A stretch of 51,708 nt of DNA from a virus: IMG/VR virus record IMGVR_UViG_3300043449_001420, positions 1 to 51,708 of that record; one strand, written 5' to 3'. Below are positions 49,656 through 51,708 of this stretch, piece after piece. The notes under the pieces are model-generated. The model saw only the letters and a list, made by a program, of their open reading frames with translations, was not told the DNA's origin and ran no database searches. A program made the translations under genes and the position numbers. The number at the start of each line of letters is the position of its first letter. Position 1 is the first letter of the stretch.

Positions 49656-49896
49656 TTGCTAGTTTTTGTTTTAACTCAAGCAGTCCGCCAACGTATTCAC
49701 CATCTAGGAAAATCTGTGGCACACTGCGAGCATGAGGAACTTTTTCGATTAAGTCTTTTTTAGTGTAGCCATTGATGCCAAGCATACACTCTTCAATTTT
49801 AACGCCGCGTTGCTCTAGCAAGCGTTTGGCTTCATTACAAGCAGGGCAGTTTGTTTGTGACCATACTTGGGCTGATTTAATTGAGTTTGTCTGCAT
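49624..49896 (-). CDS. Glutaredoxin
   Basis: The 90-aa product is a glutaredoxin: VWSQTNCPACNEAKRLL with the CPAC active site (C17, C20), then the cis-Pro region SVPQIFLDGEYVGG. It may reduce the Cys pair of the class II RNR encoded downstream, although class II enzymes usually take electrons from thioredoxin; that link is inferred. The start MQTNSIKS has AGGAG about 10 nt upstream and lies inside the end of the SbcD gene. Both ends overlap neighbours, a tight arrangement. Confidence 0.9.
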   Translation of the reverse strand: MQTNSIKSAQVWSQTNCPACNEAKRLLEQRGVKIEECMLGINGYTKKDLIEKVPHARSVPQIFLDGEYVGGLLELKQKLANDNNKNTNMV

Positions 49897-50842
49897 GATT
49901 TTGCATCTCCTGTAGAACCTTATCAATAGTTGGTTCTGGTAGTTCTAAGATATAGGTTAAGTACTCTTTAACCTCGGCATCAAGAGACATTTCAGGGTCT
50001 AGCATTAATGCAGAGTCCGTGTCCCTTTTAATAACTTTACTGGCGATAAGTTCTGAATCTTCAAGCTCTCCGAGCTCTTGCATATCCCCTTGCACTTCAT
50101 AGATTGTGTGATCAAAGGTGGTGGCGGTGGCGGAGGTGGCGGCCTCTTGCGCCGATACTGTTCGCTTGAGTAACTGCGGGAGTTTGAACTTTCTCCACTC
50201 ATGATTGAGAGTATCAGCATCAAGGATAATAGCGCCAGTATCCACGGGGGAGCGGTGAAAACTAGTAGTATAAGGGCTACCAGGATAAAGAATATTGCGC
50301 TGAGAGTTTTCATAACTGTGTAGGTCACCGGCTAAGACAACATCCCAGCGGCTAAAAATATCCAAGTCTACTTCTGGCTTAACGTGCGGAGGAATTTCGC
50401 CGCGAACGTGTGTACACAAGATACGTCCACTGAACTCTTGACCATGCTTTTCAAAATCTTTTAGCTTGTTGTAGGGAATAATATCTACACCAAATCCGCA
50501 ATTTTCATAGTAGTCGTCTATAAGAGATACTAGTGGGTTTAGTCGGTGTGTGGATTTTTTAAGATAACTCAAGAATGTTGTGTCTTTTTTCAACATTTCA
50601 TGATTACCTGGATAGATAAGAGTTGGTTTGGTAAATGACTCTACAAAGTCAAAGTAAAGCTCTACTTCATCCATTGTTGGTAGGCGGTCAAAAATGTCTC
50701 CGCCTATGATAACTAAGTCTGCGTCTGCTTGCATTTCTGCAAACTGTTCAACAAACATCTGAAAACGATTGCGAGCCCATTCAATGGGAACGTTCTTTTG
50801 ACCTAGTTTAATATGTACATCTGCTGTGAAAAGTATTTTCAT
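49877..50842 (-). CDS. SbcD/Mre11-like nuclease (gp47 type)
   Basis: The metallophosphoesterase motifs appear in order: ADVHI (D8, H10), GGDIFDR, PGNHEMLKK, CTHVRGE and LAGDLHSYE. At 321 aa it is the size of T4 gp47. Residues near 235-245 (AATSATATT) are coded by a 27-nt run of GCC/ACC-type codons (50117-50143) unlike the A/T-rich codons around it, likely an inserted linker between the nuclease and C-terminal domains. Works with the SbcC-like ATPase. Confidence 0.93.
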   Translation of the reverse strand: MKILFTADVHIKLGQKNVPIEWARNRFQMFVEQFAEMQADADLVIIGGDIFDRLPTMDEVELYFDFVESFTKPTLIYPGNHEMLKKDTTFLSYLKKSTHRLNPLVSLIDDYYENCGFGVDIIPYNKLKDFEKHGQEFSGRILCTHVRGEIPPHVKPEVDLDIFSRWDVVLAGDLHSYENSQRNILYPGSPYTTSFHRSPVDTGAIILDADTLNHEWRKFKLPQLLKRTVSAQEAATSATATTFDHTIYEVQGDMQELGELEDSELIASKVIKRDTDSALMLDPEMSLDAEVKEYLTYILELPEPTIDKVLQEMQNHADKLN

Positions 50843-50856
50843 AAGTATGAGACAAA

Positions 50857-50890
50857 ATAGCCCGCTAAGCTTTTACGTTTAGCGGGCTAT
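50857..50890. terminator. Terminator after the single-stranded DNA-binding protein gene
   Basis: ATAGCCCGCTAA (50857-50868) and TTAGCGGGCTAT (50879-50890) form a 12-bp stem. TTTTG follows on the minus strand. It would make the abundant SSB message partly independent of the recombination genes. Confidence 0.8.
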
Positions 50891-50897
50891 GTTATTA

Positions 50898-51539
50898 TTA
50901 ACCTAGTTCTTTAACAGCTTCTTGTGCAGCTTCATCGCCTGCATCGCCGTCATCAGTGTTAGTAGTAATTTTCTCCAACAATGCTAATACATCAGCTTCA
51001 GTTGGGCGAGGGTACTTTTCGTCAATAGACTTGGCTTCAGCAACTGCTTGACGTTCTTCTGCGGTAAGTTTACGTGCTTTGCAACGTAACACGCTCAAGT
51101 CGTAGCTGATGTTAAAAGCCAGTGGGCCGGTCTTTGTGCGCTTAAACACAACATCCCAACCAGTATCTGGATCAGTAGGGTCGCCCAGGTCTTCTGCTGC
51201 ACTTACGATCTGCTCGAATAATTTTTTCTTTAAGTTGATTGCTACAACTTTACCAGACTTAGGGTCGATACAGTTAGCGGTGTAGCTCCATGAGCACTTC
51301 AGGTCTGGGAAGTAGGCTGGAACGTGATCTTTTTCCACGTTATCAAACTTTTCTTTGTCACGGCTAAAAGCCAAACATTCAATTGGAATGTCTTTGTTGT
51401 TAGCACCCTTAACCCAGTAAATGTATCGAGGAAGCACTCCACCAACCAAACGAACGGTGTTTTCACCATCCTTGTACTCGAATGCTTCTACTTTGTTAGA
51501 TTGTGCTTTGCCTTTAGTGTTTTTAAATGAAATTGCCAT
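50898..51539 (-). CDS. Single-stranded DNA-binding protein (gp32-like)
   Basis: At 213 aa it has a beta-rich core (NTVRLVGGVLPRYIYWVKG, SYTANCIDPKSGKVVAINL, GWDVVFKRTKTGPLAFNIS) of OB-fold type. A charged C-terminal region ends in a strongly acidic tail (TNTDDGDAGDEAAQE) as in SSBs that recruit partners. It opens the replication section and is followed by a terminator. Family assignment rests on pattern and context. The ATG follows the upstream gene's stop by 3 nt. Confidence 0.8.
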   Translation of the reverse strand: MAISFKNTKGKAQSNKVEAFEYKDGENTVRLVGGVLPRYIYWVKGANNKDIPIECLAFSRDKEKFDNVEKDHVPAYFPDLKCSWSYTANCIDPKSGKVVAINLKKKLFEQIVSAAEDLGDPTDPDTGWDVVFKRTKTGPLAFNISYDLSVLRCKARKLTAEERQAVAEAKSIDEKYPRPTEADVLALLEKITTNTDDGDAGDEAAQEAVKELG

Positions 51540-51542
51540 TTG

Positions 51543-51708
51543 TTAATTGCTTTCGTATTTGAAATATATTTTGTTTTGTTGTATGTCGAGCAGTGGGTTT
51601 TGTTTAATTATGTCTAAATCAATATCCTTGAAGTAACTAAGATCTAAATAAGTTGCTTTATAAAGTTTATATAAGCTATAGTCTCGCCTTCCTGCTAATC
51701 GGATATAT
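51543..51708 (-). CDS. C-terminal part of an unknown gene cut by the right edge
   Basis: An open frame enters from the right edge and ends at TAA (51543-51545). It encodes about 54 residues including RLAGRRDYSLYKLYKATYL and FKYESN at the end. The SSB ATG lies 3 nt later, so the genes are coupled. It is rich in Tyr, Leu and Asp, with no recognised motif. The N-terminal part lies outside the window. Confidence 0.55.
   Translation of the reverse strand, partial: YIRLAGRRDYSLYKLYKATYLDLSYFKDIDLDIIKQNPLLDIQQNKIYFKYESN

Noticed and set aside
50005-50328. Proline-rich ORF opposite in frame to the SbcD-like gene
   Set aside because: The poly-proline run is the shifted reading of the GCC/ACC repeat. 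It has no ribosome site and lies wholly within a well-supported gene on the same strand.
1-51708. tRNA genes, integrase, attachment sites or a lysogeny module
   Set aside because: I found no convincing cloverleaf, recombinase or CI/Cro-like pair; the HTH-like proteins alone do not make a lysogeny module.

Overview
The window is part of a tailed double-stranded DNA phage genome. It has a complete HK97-type packaging, head and tail module, a tail-fibre array, a lysis pair and a block of DNA replication, recombination and nucleotide genes. It contains no bacterial housekeeping context, no integrase and no recognisable lysogeny repressor, so a virulent life style is likely. No contractile-sheath gene separates the tail tube from the tail terminator, and the tape measure is very long (2232 aa). 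By the usual length rule of about 1.5 angstrom per residue this predicts a flexible tail of roughly 0.3 micrometre, so a siphovirus is inferred. The DNA is A/T-rich. Promoters fit a sigma70-type host polymerase (TTGACA/TATAAT) and Shine-Dalgarno sites are ordinary (AGGAG-like), so a Gram-negative, probably proteobacterial, host is plausible but unproven.

Layout. (1) 1-4567, minus strand: small, probably early genes. These are two paralogous helix-turn-helix-like proteins at the two ends of the block, two small membrane proteins (one SemiSWEET/PQ-loop-like), two zinc-metalloprotease-like proteins, a DEDDh exonuclease, a HAD phosphatase and several microproteins. They are separated by four copies of a repeated intergenic cassette. 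(2) 4568-4923: divergent control region. (3) 4924-12095, plus: small terminase, a full-length serine hydroxymethyltransferase, large terminase, a counter-oriented GIY-YIG nuclease, an HNH nuclease, the portal, and a fused prohead protease/major capsid protein. (4) 12142-29537, plus: connector, neck and tail terminator, tail tube, tail-assembly chaperone with a -1 frameshift site, tape measure, distal tail proteins and a fibre with an S74 chaperone. (5) 29735-41030, plus: membrane-anchored coiled-coil protein, then a long array of repetitive fibre proteins ending in a second S74-chaperone fibre. (6) 41032-43182, plus: holin, GH24 endolysin, PhoH and a conserved small protein. (7) 43311-51708, minus: class II ribonucleotide reductase, dUTPase, 5'-3' exonuclease, Holliday-junction-resolvase-like nuclease, SbcC/SbcD (gp46/gp47) pair, glutaredoxin and single-stranded DNA-binding protein. 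The operon continues past the right edge.

How it fits together. The right-hand minus block makes dNTPs (RNR with glutaredoxin, dUTPase) and replicates and recombines DNA. The plus block builds and fills particles. The late block is cut into sections by terminators and by promoters that share a TGTGC element 8 nt before TATAAT. The most unusual items are the serine hydroxymethyltransferase between the terminase genes, and the four intergenic cassettes. Each cassette carries a perfect-consensus promoter overlapping a palindrome and pointing against the surrounding genes, followed by a long hairpin; one copy looks like a small RNA of about 85 nt.
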